Positions 7,239 through 14,751 of a stretch of 19,535 bases of DNA are shown here, one piece after another. Below the pieces are notes generated by a model. The model saw only the letters and a list, made by a program, of their open reading frames with translations, had not been told where the DNA came from and did no database searches. The translations under genes were made by a program, and so were the position numbers. This DNA comes from an uncultured Methylobacillus sp. (GTDB lineage: Bacteria; Pseudomonadota; Gammaproteobacteria; Burkholderiales; Methylophilaceae): contig CAMLDQ010000035.1 of the NCBI GenBank assembly GCA_946478965.1, forward strand, positions 1 through 19,535. Reading direction: 5' to 3'. How positions within the stretch are numbered: position 1 is the first letter of the stretch; each line of letters begins with the position of its first letter.

Positions 7239-7367
7239 TCAGCCAAACAGCGCCATGGCTTTCTTCAGGGTTTCATAGACGCCCCACCCCATCGGAATCA
7301 GCACATAGGCCCAGAACAGCACGAGCAGGACGGCATGATTTTCATTGACTTGTGGCTGATCGCTCAT
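7239..7367 (-). CDS. MFS transporter small subunit (42-aa membrane microprotein)
   Basis: This 42-residue protein, too short for most gene callers, begins MSDQPQVNENHAVLLVLF and ends YETLKKAMALFG. It has one membrane helix (about residues 12-30, VLLVLFWAYVLIPMGWGVY) and a short amphipathic tail. The WAYVLIPMGWGV...TLKKAMALF pattern is that of the small proteins annotated as 'MFS transporter small subunit' that follow OFA-family transporters in betaproteobacteria. Its ATG overlaps the transporter's stop in an ATGA junction, with GGGAGAA about six bases upstream, so translation is likely coupled and the products may form one complex. Its stop lies 5 bases from the stop of the convergent ferredoxin gene, leaving no room for a conventional terminator. 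The biochemical role is not known. Confidence 0.85.
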   Translation of the reverse strand: MSDQPQVNENHAVLLVLFWAYVLIPMGWGVYETLKKAMALFG

Positions 7368-8746
7368 CTCGTTTCTCCCGCATAGGCACTGCCGTCCACT
7401 TCATCATGCGGGATGTAGTGCCGTTCATGAACTTCCCGCATCATCAAGTTGCACAGGAACCCGATCGCAAGCAGCCCCGCCATGATGTACAGCGTGGTGG
7501 TGTAGGCATCCGCCTTGGCGACGCCGTGCTCGATCTGGAATTCCCGGATGTAGTTGACCAGCACCGGCCCCAGCACGCCGGCAGTCGACCAGGCGGTCAG
7601 CAGGCGCCCGTGGATGCCGCCAACATATTTGGTGCCGAAGATGTCGGCAAGATAGGCCGGCACCGTCGAGAATCCGCCGCCATACATGCTGAGGATCACC
7701 GCGCAGGCGGCGATGAACATAATCAGATTGCCCTGGGCGCTGAAGGTCGGCAGCATCGAATACAGGAAGGTACCGAGCGCGAAGAATACGAAATAGGTAT
7801 TCTGACGCCCGAGGAAATCGGAAGCGGACGACCACACGAAGCGCCCCCCCATATTGAACAGGGATAGCAACCCGACAAAGCCAGCTGCCGCCTCGGGCGT
7901 CACCGAGCCCTTGGACATTTCCTGAATCATCACCGACGCCTGGCTGAGCACGCCGATACCGGCCGTCACGTTCAGGCACAGGATTAGCCACAGCAGATAG
8001 AACTGGGGAGTTTTCAACGCCTGGTCGATATGTACGTGGCGCCGTGTCACCATTTTCCTGGCTTCGACCGGCGGCGTCCAGCCGGCCGGCTTCCAGTCTT
8101 CAGGAGGCACGCGTATCGCCAGAGAGCCGATCACCATGGAGATGAAATAGAGCACACCCATCACGGCGAACGATTCCATGACTCCGACGCTGGTCGCGGA
8201 GGCGAAATGCTTCATCAGCATGACACCGAGCGGCGCGCCTATCATCGCGCCGCCGCCGAAACCCATGATGGCGAGCCCGGTCGCCATGCCGCGCCGGTCC
8301 GGGAACCATTTCAGCAGCGTCGACACCGGCGAAACGTAGCCCAGCCCAAGACCACATCCGCCGATGACGCCGTAGCCGAGATAGATCAGCCAGATCTGGT
8401 GCAGCTTGACGCCCAATGCGGAGAGGAGCAGTCCGCCGCCGAAACAGCAGGCGGCAACGAACATGGTGTAGCGCGGCCCCACTTTTTCCAGCCATTTTCC
8501 GCCGAATGCCGCTGCCAACCCGAGGAACACGATGGCGAGGCTGTAGATCCAGCCTATCGTCGTGAGCTTCCAGTCATCCGGGACAGATTCGGTGATGCCT
8601 ATGACCTTGGTCAAAGGGGCGTTGAACACGCTGAAGGCATAGACCTGCCCGATACATAAATGCACGGCCAGCGCGGCCGGCGGGATCAACCAGCGATTAT
8701 AGCGATGACTTGCGGTAATTCTTTCCTTGGAAAAAAACCCAGACAT
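7364..8746 (-). CDS. OFA-family MFS transporter (oxalate/formate antiporter-like)
   Basis: This 460-residue inner-membrane carrier has about twelve hydrophobic helices and short charged ends. Family marks are VHLCIGQVYAFSVFNAPL in helix 1, the GGKWLEKVGPRYT loop between helices 2 and 3 (MFS signature), DRRGMATGLAIMGFGGGAMIG around residues 150-170, and GGIHGRLLTAWSTAGVLGP near helix 11. These place it in the oxalate:formate antiporter (OFA) family, which also includes pyruvate-induced YhjX of E. coli. The substrate cannot be read off: the lysine known as essential in OxlT helix 11 is not evident, so oxalate is not assured. Formate, pyruvate or another small carboxylate is likely given the nearby fdh and cstA genes. 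GGGAGGAGAGT before the ATG gives a very strong ribosome binding site. Confidence 0.92.
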   Translation of the reverse strand: MSGFFSKERITASHRYNRWLIPPAALAVHLCIGQVYAFSVFNAPLTKVIGITESVPDDWKLTTIGWIYSLAIVFLGLAAAFGGKWLEKVGPRYTMFVAACCFGGGLLLSALGVKLHQIWLIYLGYGVIGGCGLGLGYVSPVSTLLKWFPDRRGMATGLAIMGFGGGAMIGAPLGVMLMKHFASATSVGVMESFAVMGVLYFISMVIGSLAIRVPPEDWKPAGWTPPVEARKMVTRRHVHIDQALKTPQFYLLWLILCLNVTAGIGVLSQASVMIQEMSKGSVTPEAAAGFVGLLSLFNMGGRFVWSSASDFLGRQNTYFVFFALGTFLYSMLPTFSAQGNLIMFIAACAVILSMYGGGFSTVPAYLADIFGTKYVGGIHGRLLTAWSTAGVLGPVLVNYIREFQIEHGVAKADAYTTTLYIMAGLLAIGFLCNLMMREVHERHYIPHDEVDGSAYAGETR

Positions 8747-8816
8747 ACTCTCCTCCCAGCAATTTATTGTTGACGTCTATACCTCATACCCGATGCTCTA
8801 ACATTTCTTTATATGA

Positions 8817-8839
8817 ATTGCCGGCGAATGCCGGACAAT
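8817..8839. repeat. Short inverted repeat (ATTGCCGG / CCGGACAAT)
   Basis: ATTGCCGG, a six-base centre CGAATG, then CCGGACAAT form an imperfect dyad with one unpaired base. It lies about 70 bases upstream of the MFS start. No T-run follows on either strand, so a terminator is unlikely; it could be an operator or an mRNA hairpin. Confidence 0.45.
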
Positions 8840-8853
8840 CGCCAAGCCCCCAT

Positions 8854-8917
8854 ACTCCATTAAATCGGCATTGCTGGCAAGAATCCGCCCCCCCTAAAAC
8901 CATGCCGATTATGGAGT
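8854..8917. repeat. Long imperfect inverted repeat with C-rich loop
   Basis: The arm ACTCCATTAAATCGGCAT (8854-8871) is mirrored by ATGCCGATTATGGAGT (8902-8917), so 16 bases per arm pair with a two-base bulge. The 30-base centre contains an eight-C run (CCGCCCCCCCTAAAACC). It lies between two divergent genes, 55 bases upstream of the GspE-like ATG. There is no U-tract for a terminator. It could be a large operator dyad, a structured 5' leader, or a remnant of a small mobile repeat; the symmetry is seen directly, the role is not. Confidence 0.6.
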
Positions 8918-8972
8918 TACTTTGGATTCCTGATATTATTCAAGCATTCCCACCGGTGAGTTAACTTTAGGA

Positions 8973-11369
8973 ATGACAAGCTCAACCATGCTTCCTGCAA
9001 CTCTTGATTGGCCCTTGCCTCCTTATGCCGTTCTGAACGGCGAACTTCCTCCACTCGATTGCGAGGTCTGCCTCAGAGACGGCAGGAAAAGCGAAGGCTT
9101 GCTGATCGGGTTCGATCCCGAGATCGGCATGCTGGAAATGGTCAACGGCGCAAACAGCATGCCCACCAGCGTCAGCTTCGACAGCATCAAATCGCTGGAA
9201 CTGCGGAATCCGGTCGCGCTGAAAAGCGGGGCCACGGTCGTCAACGATACCCACGGCATCTACGCCGCGCCGGAAACGCGCGAAATCCAGATCGAGTTCA
9301 GCGATGACGACATACTGACCGGCAAAACCTTCGGCATGCTGGAAAACGGCTTCGGTTTTTTCCTCTATCTGGAACAGGGCGAAGGGCAGTACCTGCGCAA
9401 ATTCATTCCCCGTGACGCAGTCCGTCACTATACGGTGGGCGACCCCATCGGCAAGATGCTGCTCGACCGGGACATGGTGACCGCGGAAGACATCGCAGTC
9501 AGCCTTGGGCAGCAGAAGAAATTGCGTGACCGGCCACTGGGTGAGTACCTCAAAAGCGACGATATCGTTACTGCCGAACAGCTGAACAAAACGCTGCAGG
9601 AGTTGCGCCACCAGCCTTCGCTCAAGCTGGGTGAAGCCTTGCTCAAGGCGGGCCTCGTCACGGATGTGCAAATCGAGCAGGCGTTGGAACGGCAAAAGTC
9701 GGACCGCAAGCGCGCCCTGGGTGAGATCATGATCGACATGGGACTGGTCGATCGCGCCACGGTCAACATGTTGCTGGCGCGCAAGATGGGGATTCCCTAC
9801 ATCAAGCTGGCGCAGTTCAATATCGACCCCAACGTCATCAAGCTGATCCCGGAAAAAGTCGCATCCAAGTACACCCTGATGCCGCTGTGCGTGGTCGATC
9901 AGCGCGTCTTCGTGGCGATGGAAAATCCGCTCATGAACGAAGCGCTCAACGAAGTGCGCTTCCATGCCAAGAAGACCGCGGAGCCGGTCATGGCGTCGTC
10001 CGAAGAAATCCACCAGGCCATCCGCAGCTTCTACGGTACCGCCAATTTCGGCGACCTCGCGTCGGAACTCGCCGTCGCCCTGGAAAGCAATGACGAGCAG
10101 GCCGAGGAAACCGATCTCAGCGAAACCGACACCATCCTCACGCGCATGCTGAACAAGACCATTCTCGATGCGCATCAGCAGGGCGCGTCGGACGTTCACA
10201 TCGAAACCTACCCGGGCAAAAAACACAGCGTGATCCGCTTCCGCAAGGACGGTGTCATGACGCATTATTTCGACCTGCCGGGCAATTACCGCAACGCCAT
10301 CGTTTCGCGCATCAAGATCATGGCCAACCTGGATATTTCGGAAAAACGCCGCGCCCAGGACGGCAAGATCGACTTCTCGCAGTTCGGTCCCGCCCGCATT
10401 GAACTGCGCGTGGCGACCATCCCCACGGCCAACGGCCTGGAAGATGTCGTCTTGCGTATCTTGAGTGCGGGAAAACCGCTACCGGTGGAAAAAATCGGCC
10501 TCAGTGAGAACAATCTCAGGGACATTCAGGCGATCGCCAACCGCCCACACGGTATGCTGCTGGTATGCGGGCCGACCGGCTCCGGCAAAACCACTACGCT
10601 GCACTCCGTTCTCGGCCACATCAACACCCCCGAGCGCAAGATCTGGACTGCCGAAGACCCGATCGAAATCACCCAGGAAGGCTTACGCCAGGTGCAGGTA
10701 CTGCCCAAGATCGGCTGGACCTTTGCCGCCGCGCTACGCGCTTTCCTGCGCGCCGATCCCGATGTCATCATGGTGGGCGAAATGCGCGACCACGAAACCT
10801 CGCAGATCGGCATCGAAGCCTCCCTAACCGGTCACCTGGTGTTCTCCACCTTGCACACCAACAGCGCAACCGAATCCGTGGTGCGCTTGCTCGACCTCGG
10901 CCTCGATCCGTTCAATTTCTCCGATGCACTGCTCGGCGTCCTCGGCCAACGCTTGACACGCGCCTTGTGCCCCGCCTGCAAGAAATCGCATACGGCATCA
11001 AGCGAGGAAATCGAAGGATTGCTGCAAGAGTATTGCGAAGGATTCGAACAGGCCAACTATTCGACGTATGACCGGACAAGCCTACTGGCCGAATGGAAGC
11101 AGCGCTTCGCCAACAGCAAAGGCCACTTCACCCTGTACGAGGCCGGCGGCTGCAAGGAATGCGACCAAACCGGCTACAAGGGGCGCATCGGGCTGCATGA
11201 ACTGCTGGTGACCAACACGCGGATCAAGCATCTGATCCAGACGCGGGCCACAGTCACGGCTATTCAGGCGGCCGCTTTCGAAGCCGGCATGCGTTCGCTT
11301 AAACAGGACGGCATCGAAAAAGTGCTGGCGGGGCTAACCGACATCCACATGGTGCGCACCGCGACCTGA
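8973..11369 (+). CDS. Orphan GspE/PilB-like secretion ATPase with unusual N-terminus
   Basis: This 798-residue cytoplasmic protein belongs to the type II/IV secretion ATPase family that powers pilus or pseudopilus assembly. The C-terminal ATPase has Walker A GPTGSGKT (533-540), Asp-box and Walker B DPDVIMVGEMRD (595-606), the His box around STLHTN (625-630), and the zinc cysteines C666/C669 and C727/C730. An MshEN/T2SSE-N domain covers about 245-355. Before it, residues 158-277 are four consecutive 30-residue repeats with the pattern LGExLxxxxxVTxxQ. Residues 25-155 look like two small beta domains. GspE/PilB are normally 500-570 residues, so the N-terminus is extended. No pilus or T2SS gene lies nearby. 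AGGA abuts the ATG at 8973, too close for an ideal ribosome site; ATG 8988 is the alternative. Confidence 0.93.
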   Translation: MTSSTMLPATLDWPLPPYAVLNGELPPLDCEVCLRDGRKSEGLLIGFDPEIGMLEMVNGANSMPTSVSFDSIKSLELRNPVALKSGATVVNDTHGIYAAPETREIQIEFSDDDILTGKTFGMLENGFGFFLYLEQGEGQYLRKFIPRDAVRHYTVGDPIGKMLLDRDMVTAEDIAVSLGQQKKLRDRPLGEYLKSDDIVTAEQLNKTLQELRHQPSLKLGEALLKAGLVTDVQIEQALERQKSDRKRALGEIMIDMGLVDRATVNMLLARKMGIPYIKLAQFNIDPNVIKLIPEKVASKYTLMPLCVVDQRVFVAMENPLMNEALNEVRFHAKKTAEPVMASSEEIHQAIRSFYGTANFGDLASELAVALESNDEQAEETDLSETDTILTRMLNKTILDAHQQGASDVHIETYPGKKHSVIRFRKDGVMTHYFDLPGNYRNAIVSRIKIMANLDISEKRRAQDGKIDFSQFGPARIELRVATIPTANGLEDVVLRILSAGKPLPVEKIGLSENNLRDIQAIANRPHGMLLVCGPTGSGKTTTLHSVLGHINTPERKIWTAEDPIEITQEGLRQVQVLPKIGWTFAAALRAFLRADPDVIMVGEMRDHETSQIGIEASLTGHLVFSTLHTNSATESVVRLLDLGLDPFNFSDALLGVLGQRLTRALCPACKKSHTASSEEIEGLLQEYCEGFEQANYSTYDRTSLLAEWKQRFANSKGHFTLYEAGGCKECDQTGYKGRIGLHELLVTNTRIKHLIQTRATVTAIQAAAFEAGMRSLKQDGIEKVLAGLTDIHMVRTAT

Positions 11370-11375
11370 CGCAGC

Positions 11376-11558
11376 TCAGCAACAACGCTTCACGCCTTTC
11401 CATTTAGTGTCCTGCCATTGCTTGAAGAAGGCTTCGCGCGACAACGGCGGCTCCTCCTGATGATGGGCCGCATGGTGCGCAAGATAGCGCTCGTAGGCAT
11501 CATCGCCAGACAGGCGACGCACCGCCCGCCAGCCTTGTTTCAACCATTTCACGACCAT
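11376..11558 (-). CDS. ybdD: YbdD/YjiX family small protein
   Basis: This 60-residue protein (MVVKWLKQGWRAVRRLSGDD... to ...KWKGVKRCC) matches the YbdD/YjiX (DUF466) family: an amphipathic start with W-x-x-LK, the SGDDAYERYLAHH core, and the terminal RCC. In E. coli ybdD follows cstA and yjiX follows btsT; the family is needed for full activity of CstA-type pyruvate transport. The ATG at 11558 has GGAGG at 11566-11570, seven bases upstream; both lie inside the 3' end of the methyltransferase gene, which overlaps it by 10 bases in another frame. The stop is 6 bases from the stop of the convergent GspE-like gene. An intervening gene separates it from cstA here, which is unusual. Confidence 0.9.
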   Translation of the reverse strand: MVVKWLKQGWRAVRRLSGDDAYERYLAHHAAHHQEEPPLSREAFFKQWQDTKWKGVKRCC

Positions 11559-12295
11559 GTCGACGCCTCCATTCGATAACAGTAGAGTGTGGTAGTACGC
11601 CTGTCCCGTACCTCGACCACAGATTCCGGCCTCCACTCCGGCACGGGAAACGAAGACGACACGAACAAAGTGCCTGCGTGCATCTCCTTCTTGAGTTTTT
11701 CACCCAACGCTGGCATCGGCTGCGGCGAAAGAAAAGCAAACACCACGTCGTAGACGGAAAGATCGCACGCCCAGAGACTGCCGCGCACAACGCTCAAGTT
11801 CGGCAAGCGGCGACTGCGCCATGCCGTCACGGCCCAGGGCAACGGCGCCCGCTCCCACGCTTCGACCAGCAAATTCGGCATGCGTTTCGCCAAGGGCTCG
11901 GCGACCGACCCCACTCCCGCCCCGAGATCGATAAAACGGCCCGCCTGCTCCTTATCGGCAATGGCGATTACCGCTTCGGCCACCGCCGGTGAGGAAAGGT
12001 AAAGCGGCACATCGCCCTTCACTGTTCCCCAGAATACCAACCCCAACAGCACAAGCCCGCCCAAATAAAACCAACCGGGCAAATGCAGCATTTGTGCGAC
12101 CAGGACGGCCGGGAAAAATAGCAGGTGAATCGGCATCCACCAAGAGGGCTGCCGCAATAACCTCGAGATCAGGCAGGCGGCCGATATCTGCAAACCGCCC
12201 AGCAGCCACAGGCCGCCTGTAGGGAAGAATTTTAACGCCAGCGCGGCAAGCGCCAACCCACACACCTGCGCGACCAGCCCTTTGAGCATTTGCAT
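11549..12295 (-). CDS. Membrane-tethered SAM-dependent methyltransferase (FAM173/ATPSCKMT-like)
   Basis: This 248-residue protein has about four hydrophobic segments in its first 91 residues, then a class I methyltransferase domain. Motif I is FIDLGAGVGS (121-130), the acidic end of strand 2 is VEAWERAPLP (144-153), and YDVVFAFLSPQPM (182-194) takes the place of the catalytic loop. The pattern DVVFxxLxPxxM and the Tyr-rich end LYCYR resemble the FAM173/ATP-synthase c-subunit lysine methyltransferase group, whose bacterial members are little studied; the target is unknown. It starts 7 bases after the cstA stop and overlaps the start of ybdD by 10 bases, so it is part of that operon. A substrate such as CstA, YbdD or another membrane protein is inference. 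A second Met at residue 3 is a possible start. Confidence 0.85.
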   Translation of the reverse strand: MQMLKGLVAQVCGLALAALALKFFPTGGLWLLGGLQISAACLISRLLRQPSWWMPIHLLFFPAVLVAQMLHLPGWFYLGGLVLLGLVFWGTVKGDVPLYLSSPAVAEAVIAIADKEQAGRFIDLGAGVGSVAEPLAKRMPNLLVEAWERAPLPWAVTAWRSRRLPNLSVVRGSLWACDLSVYDVVFAFLSPQPMPALGEKLKKEMHAGTLFVSSSFPVPEWRPESVVEVRDRRTTTLYCYRMEASTWS

Positions 12296-12302
12296 GGCAA
12301 AT

Positions 12303-14372
12303 CTAGTCCCGCGCGTAATCCTCTACCAGCCGGCTCGGGATGTGCGGCGACTCGGAAATCGGCAGCACCGGTTTGCCTGACAAGTGGCGCCCGGCCATCC
12401 GCAGCATGTCGAGTACGATCACCCACAGCACGGCCACGAAAAACAGCGTCAGCCAGGCGTCCAGATGCTGGTTGAAGATCAGCTGAGGTGCGACGGCAGC
12501 TTTTTCCGGCGGCAGGATGCCGGCCTCCAGCTTGGCCTTCATATCGCCTGCCGCAGCCATGAACCCAACGCGCACGTCGCCGCTGAACACTTTTTCCCAG
12601 GCCGCAGTCGTGGTTACGATGACTAGCCAGATCAGAGGAACGCCAGTGATCCACGCCTGCTTGAGCTTGCCGGACTTGATCAGGATGCCGGTGCCCACGC
12701 AAAGCGCAATCGCCGCCAGCATCTGGTTGGCAATGCCGAACAGCGGCCACAACAGATTGACGCCACCGTTCGGATCGATCACGCCGATATAAAGGAAATA
12801 GCCCCATGCCCCGACCACCAGCCCGCTGGTCAACATGACGGAGGGCATCCAGGAGGTTTCGCCCAGGCGCGGCCACACATTGCCCAGCATGTCCTGCAGC
12901 ATGAAACGGCCCACGCGCGTACCGGCATCCAGGGTGGTGAGAATGAAAATGGCTTCGAACATGATGGCAAAGTGATACCACAGCGCGAGCAGGCTATTGC
13001 CGAACGCGCTGCCGAAAATGCTGGCCATGCCGACCGCCAGCGACGGCGCTCCGCCGGTACGGGCAAACAGCGTGCTCTCGCCCATCTGCTGCGCCAATGC
13101 CTGCATATGCTCCACCGTCACCGGGAACCCCCAACTGCTGATCTTGGCCACGGCATCGGCGGCCTCCTTGCCGACGATCCCGGCTGGACTGTTGATTGCG
13201 AAAAAGACGCCGGGCTCCAGCACGGTCGCCGCCACCAGCGCCATCACGGCAACGAAGGATTCCAGCGCCATGCCGCCATACCCGATCATGCGGATATCGC
13301 GCTCGTTTGCCAGCAGTTTCGGGGTCGTACCGGAAGAGATCAGCGCATGGAAGCCGGAAACCGCGCCGCAGGCGATGGTAATGAATACGAAGGGAAACAG
13401 CTTTCCGCCAAAAATCGGCCCGGTACCGTCGACAAACTGCGTCAGAGCCGGCATATGCACATGGGGTTGAAGTACCGCAATCGCAATTGCCAGCAGGATC
13501 ACGGTACCCAACTTCATGAAGGTGGAAAGATAATCGCGCGGTGCCAGCAGCAGCCACACCGGCAGAATCGCCGCCGCAAAACCGTAGGCGATCACGGCCC
13601 AGGCCAGTGGCAGGCCTTCATGGTCGAACAGGGGGCGCAAGCCGGCATGATGGTCGACCCATCCGCCCAAGAACACCGATAGCAACAGAAGCGCCACCCC
13701 GAGGGCAGATCCTTCCAGCACACGCCCCGGCCGGAGAGTCCGCATGTAGAGCCCGACAATCATGGCGACAGGAATCGTCGCCGCCACCGTCGAAGTCGCC
13801 CATGGGCTGTGCTTCATAGCATTCACAACCACCAGCCCCAGCACCGCGATCAGAATGATCATGATGGCAAAGGTGCCGATCAATGCCGCCGCCCCGCCGA
13901 TCGGCCCCAATTCGTCGCGTGCCATCTGCCCCAGACTGCGCCCGTCACGACGCATGGAGAAAAACAGCGTCACCATGTCCTGCACGCAGCCGCCCAGCAC
14001 GGCGCCGATCAATATCCACAACACTCCCGGCAGGTAACCGAACTGCGCCGCCAGCGTCGGGCCGACCAGCGGCCCCGGCCCGGCAATTGCGGCAAAATGA
14101 TGACCAAACACGACCCACCGGTTGGTCGGCACGAAATCGCGGCCGTTATCGAACCGCTCCGCTGGTGTCGCGCGCGATGCATCCAGCACCAACACCTTCG
14201 CTGCAATCCAGGCAGCATAAAAGCGATAGGCAATCGCGTAGACGCAGACCGCCGCCGTCACGAACCAGAGCGCATTGATGCTTTCGCCCCGGCTCAAGGC
14301 GATACCACCCACCGCAGAAGCCCCCAGCAGAGCAATCGCCAGCCACAGGATTTTTTCGATTAATTTATTCAT
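12303..14372 (-). CDS. cstA: CstA-family carbon starvation / pyruvate transporter
   Basis: This 689-residue inner-membrane protein has some 16-18 hydrophobic helices and the CstA signatures: NGRDFVPTNRWVVFGHHFAAI followed by AGPGPLVGPTLAAQFGYLPG (around residues 75-115), GFHALISSGTTPK, and the DAGTRVGRFMLQD region. CstA and BtsT take up pyruvate (CstA also linked to peptides) by ion symport, in E. coli upon carbon limitation. The length matches the family (about 700). I chose ATG 14372; the frame opens further upstream at a TTG (14417), but that would overlap the tRNA promoter. The ribosome site is poor. It is the first gene of cstA-methyltransferase-ybdD and diverges from tRNA-Ala with only 69 bases between. 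Confidence 0.94.
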   Translation of the reverse strand: MNKLIEKILWLAIALLGASAVGGIALSRGESINALWFVTAAVCVYAIAYRFYAAWIAAKVLVLDASRATPAERFDNGRDFVPTNRWVVFGHHFAAIAGPGPLVGPTLAAQFGYLPGVLWILIGAVLGGCVQDMVTLFFSMRRDGRSLGQMARDELGPIGGAAALIGTFAIMIILIAVLGLVVVNAMKHSPWATSTVAATIPVAMIVGLYMRTLRPGRVLEGSALGVALLLLSVFLGGWVDHHAGLRPLFDHEGLPLAWAVIAYGFAAAILPVWLLLAPRDYLSTFMKLGTVILLAIAIAVLQPHVHMPALTQFVDGTGPIFGGKLFPFVFITIACGAVSGFHALISSGTTPKLLANERDIRMIGYGGMALESFVAVMALVAATVLEPGVFFAINSPAGIVGKEAADAVAKISSWGFPVTVEHMQALAQQMGESTLFARTGGAPSLAVGMASIFGSAFGNSLLALWYHFAIMFEAIFILTTLDAGTRVGRFMLQDMLGNVWPRLGETSWMPSVMLTSGLVVGAWGYFLYIGVIDPNGGVNLLWPLFGIANQMLAAIALCVGTGILIKSGKLKQAWITGVPLIWLVIVTTTAAWEKVFSGDVRVGFMAAAGDMKAKLEAGILPPEKAAVAPQLIFNQHLDAWLTLFFVAVLWVIVLDMLRMAGRHLSGKPVLPISESPHIPSRLVEDYARD

Positions 14373-14396
14373 GGGAATGATTGATATCCGCTTGGT

Positions 14397-14424
14397 TTTA
14401 CACGCAATAGTTTGCAAGTATAAT
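14397..14424 (+). promoter_or_regulatory. Promoter of tRNA-Ala
   Basis: TTTACA (14397-14402) and a perfect TATAAT (14419-14424) are separated by 16 bases. Transcription would start near 14431, about 11 bases before the mature tRNA. The CACGCG after the -10 is a GC-rich discriminator, typical of stringently controlled stable RNA promoters. The minus strand reads TATACT over the same bases, possibly serving cstA, though without a -35. Confidence 0.75.
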
Positions 14425-14441
14425 TCACGCGTTACATCCGT

Positions 14442-14517
<76 letters not shown>

Positions 14518-14640
14518 TTCAGCCGTCATCCGGGGTGAGAGAGGGAGTTACAACACCTTCTCATAGCGCGGCAATATCGTTTTCATGGTAGCTCATCCGG
14601 GGCTACTCACTCCTTCAAGAATGCTCATCCTGTGTACATA

Positions 14641-14751
14641 AATTCTTATACCCTCCCACTAAAAGAAGAGGCTCTATTTCTATGTGTAGTAGTGGAAAAA
14701 AAGAATGACGCTTAGAAATTACAGATTTTCTGATATAGATCAATTCTTATA
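14641..14751 (+). repeat. Direct repeat AATTCTTATA (two copies, 101 bases apart)
   Basis: The ten bases AATTCTTATA occur at 14641-14650 and again at 14742-14751. Both copies are TTATA-containing and could act as -10-like elements or a repeated factor site. Chance occurrence is possible in such AT-rich DNA. Confidence 0.4.
14730..14743. promoter_or_regulatory. Possible FNR/CRP-family binding site
   Basis: CTGATATAGATCAA matches the FNR consensus TTGAT-N4-ATCAA with one mismatch. It lies 89-102 bases upstream of the chemoreceptor ATG. A class II site at -41.5 would need transcription to begin near 14778, where TGTAAAAAT (14763-14771) is an acceptable -10. Oxygen- or redox-dependent control is thus possible but rests on one match. 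Confidence 0.35.

Larger units (their letters stand above)
8747..8972. promoter_or_regulatory. Divergent spacer between MFS transporter and GspE-like gene
   Basis: These 226 bases carry no convincing gene. They must hold promoters for the minus-strand transporter and the plus-strand ATPase. Minus-strand -10-like matches are TATAAA near 8813 and TATAGA near 8783; on the plus strand TATTAT lies at 8934-8939. None has a good -35 at the right spacing, so promoter calls stay weak. Two inverted repeats are listed separately. Confidence 0.4.

Noticed and set aside
8767..8964. 65-codon plus-strand frame in the divergent spacer
   Set aside because: It starts at TTG with no ribosome site, runs through both inverted repeats and resembles no protein family.
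8982..10265. 427-codon minus-strand frame opposite the GspE-like gene
   Set aside because: Antisense shadow of a gene with intact motifs; composition is His/Val/Phe-rich without domains.
14373..14417. Upstream TTG start extending cstA by 15 residues
   Set aside because: It would put the start inside the tRNA-Ala promoter, and CstA proteins begin near the hydrophobic segment after the ATG at 14372.
14588..14606. Possible terminator hairpin after tRNA-Ala (GTAGC/GCTAC)
   Set aside because: The stem is only five pairs, the loop is nine bases and no T-run follows.
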